Origin: Candidatus Nealsoniibacteriota bacterium
GTDB taxonomy: Bacteria; Patescibacteriota; Minisyncoccia; Minisyncoccales; RBG-13-42-11
Assembly: GCA_003556525.1 (NCBI GenBank)
Contig: PWRH01000088.1
Location: 1 to 5,958 of the forward strand
Reading direction: 5' to 3'
Length of the DNA stretch: 5,958 nucleotides
Part shown: positions 4,866-5,958 of the stretch, piece by piece
Numbering within the stretch: the first letter of the stretch is position 1
Layout of the letters: every line of letters begins with the position of its first letter
The notes under the pieces: model-generated
Told to the model about the DNA's origin: nothing
The model's input: only the letters and a program-made list of their open reading frames with translations
The model's database searches: none
Position numbers and translations under genes: made by a program

Positions 4866-5958
4866 ATGTTCTCACCATCAAATCGTTTAACCAATATTAT
4901 TGCCTTAATGTTACTGGGGCTTATGTTTGCCACATCTTTTTTAAGCATGAGACAAACCGCCCTTACTTTTGATGAACTGGCCCATATTCCGGCCGGTTAT
5001 TCTTATTTGGCAAAACAAGACTATAGGGTTAACCCGGAACATCCGCCTCTTGTTAAAGATATACCGGCAATCCCGCTTCTTTTCCTAGATCTTAACTTTC
5101 CCGATGAACATCCTCTTTGGACACAAGAAGATGCACCACCGGCATGGTGGGTTCAATTTGATTTGGGAAGAGAGTTTGTCTATCGCTCTGGAAACAATGC
5201 CAGGGAAATTATTGTTTGGTCCCGCTTTGCCATGATAATCCTTCTTCTTTTAACGGGCTGGCTTCTTTTTTATTGGACAAAAAAGGAAAAAGGAAACAGT
5301 GTTGCCTTGGGAGTTTTATTTCTCTTTGCCTTTTCGCCAACTTTTATAGCTCACGGAATGCTTGTTAATACAGACATAGGTGCTGTTTTTGGAGTTTTAT
5401 TGGCAACTTTTCTCTGGTTAAACTTTTTAAAAAAACCGAGTTGGAAAAATGTTTTTCTGGCAGGTGTTGGCTTTGGCACTGCCATGGTTTTTAAGTTTTC
5501 TCTTGTGCTTTTAATACCGTTTTTTGTAGTCATTACTCTACTCTATGCCATAATATTTTCAGAGAATAAAAATAAAATTTTAAAACAATTAATAGTATAT
5601 TCGGGAAAAGCGTTCCTTAGCGCTTTAATCGGGGTTATTTTTGTTATTTGGCCAATCTACCAATTTCATGTAATAAACTATCCTGTTGAGCATCAACTAA
5701 GAGATACAATAGCGGATATATCCGGCCACCCTATCCCCTTTATGGTAGACGTTAATATTTGGATGACTGAGCAAGAACCCTTGCGTGGTCTTGCCCAATA
5801 TTTAAGAGGACTTTTAATGGCTTCGCAAAGAACAATGTGGGGTAATACCGCTACCTTTATGGGAGAAATATCCGCTGACAGCTGGCCGCATTATTTTCCG
5901 GTACTCTATCTTTTAAAGATTCCTTTGGCTCTCCATTTTTTAACCCTGATTGTCTTAA
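4866..5958 (+). CDS. GT-C membrane glycosyltransferase, GT39/PMT-like (3' end outside window)
   Basis: An open frame of 364 codons runs from ATG to the window edge without a stop, so the protein is C-terminally incomplete here. It resembles polyprenyl-phosphate-sugar-dependent transferases of the ArnT/PMT (glycosyltransferase 39) group, which move a sugar onto lipid or protein outside the membrane. A first membrane helix (about 11-28) is followed by the acidic pair D36-E37, in the first extracytoplasmic loop where the GT-C catalytic Asp lies, and by NPEHPPL (56-62). More membrane segments lie near 119-137, 145-162, 169-187, 197-231, 249-269 and 345-364. SPTFIAHGMLVNTD (157-170) and SWPHYFPVLYLLKIP (339-353) are further family-like motifs. 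An in-frame TAA at 4845 makes 4866 the first possible ATG; there is no Shine-Dalgarno. The acceptor and sugar cannot be told. It diverges from hrcA, with no clear functional link. Confidence 0.85.
   Translation, partial: MFSPSNRLTNIIALMLLGLMFATSFLSMRQTALTFDELAHIPAGYSYLAKQDYRVNPEHPPLVKDIPAIPLLFLDLNFPDEHPLWTQEDAPPAWWVQFDLGREFVYRSGNNAREIIVWSRFAMIILLLLTGWLLFYWTKKEKGNSVALGVLFLFAFSPTFIAHGMLVNTDIGAVFGVLLATFLWLNFLKKPSWKNVFLAGVGFGTAMVFKFSLVLLIPFFVVITLLYAIIFSENKNKILKQLIVYSGKAFLSALIGVIFVIWPIYQFHVINYPVEHQLRDTIADISGHPIPFMVDVNIWMTEQEPLRGLAQYLRGLLMASQRTMWGNTATFMGEISADSWPHYFPVLYLLKIPLALHFLTLIVL

Noticed and set aside
5351..5533. Open frame of 60 codons on the minus strand
   Set aside because: It lies opposite the glycosyltransferase coding frame, which shows coherent membrane segments and motifs. 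The antisense product is Lys/Thr/Pro-rich without features.

Overview
This window carries a complete class I heat-shock (chaperone) operon on the minus strand, in the order hrcA - grpE - dnaK - dnaJ - tRNA-Lys(UUU). A divergent membrane glycosyltransferase gene lies on the plus strand and runs off the right end. The DNA is AT-rich. None of the five protein starts has a clear Shine-Dalgarno sequence. HrcA is short, at 250 residues, and GrpE contains the run KDEYLAGWQRAKADFLNYK. A small TTCGACAGGCTCAG-type repeat interrupts dnaK. Together these suggest a bacterium of the Patescibacteria/CPR type. That placement is inference from memory of such genomes, and no marker gene here proves it.

Layout from left to right. 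Positions 1-116 hold two hairpins that look like tandem terminators for the minus-strand operon; the outer one also reads as a terminator on the plus strand. A CCA-encoding tRNA-Lys gene (117-192) begins 4 nt after the dnaJ stop codon. Then, on the minus strand, come dnaJ (197-1294), dnaK (1310-3259), a 137-nt gap with a perfect 10-bp inverted repeat, grpE (3397-3909), and hrcA (3893-4645), which overlaps the start of grpE by 17 nt. Upstream of hrcA there is a CIRCE operator (4691-4719). Its 9-nt spacer contains the TTGACA -35 box of the operon promoter. From 4720 to 4865 is the divergent intergenic region with a second inverted repeat, a possible plus-strand promoter and a small hairpin. From 4866 to the end is the 5' part (364 codons) of a GT-C family (GT39/PMT-like) glycosyltransferase.

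The operon encodes a self-regulated folding machine. HrcA represses at CIRCE. DnaK is the Hsp70 ATPase, DnaJ delivers clients and stimulates ATP hydrolysis, and GrpE exchanges nucleotide. The CIRCE arms differ from the consensus at two positions per arm, and the changes are symmetric, so the site is still a perfect palindrome. The glycosyltransferase has no evident functional link to the chaperones and merely shares the divergent upstream region.

The window is mostly a conserved locus rather than a new system. The parts most worth a second look are the repeat element inserted in frame in the DnaK ATPase domain, the inverted repeat before dnaK, the promoter-in-operator design, and the tRNA fused to the end of the chaperone transcript.
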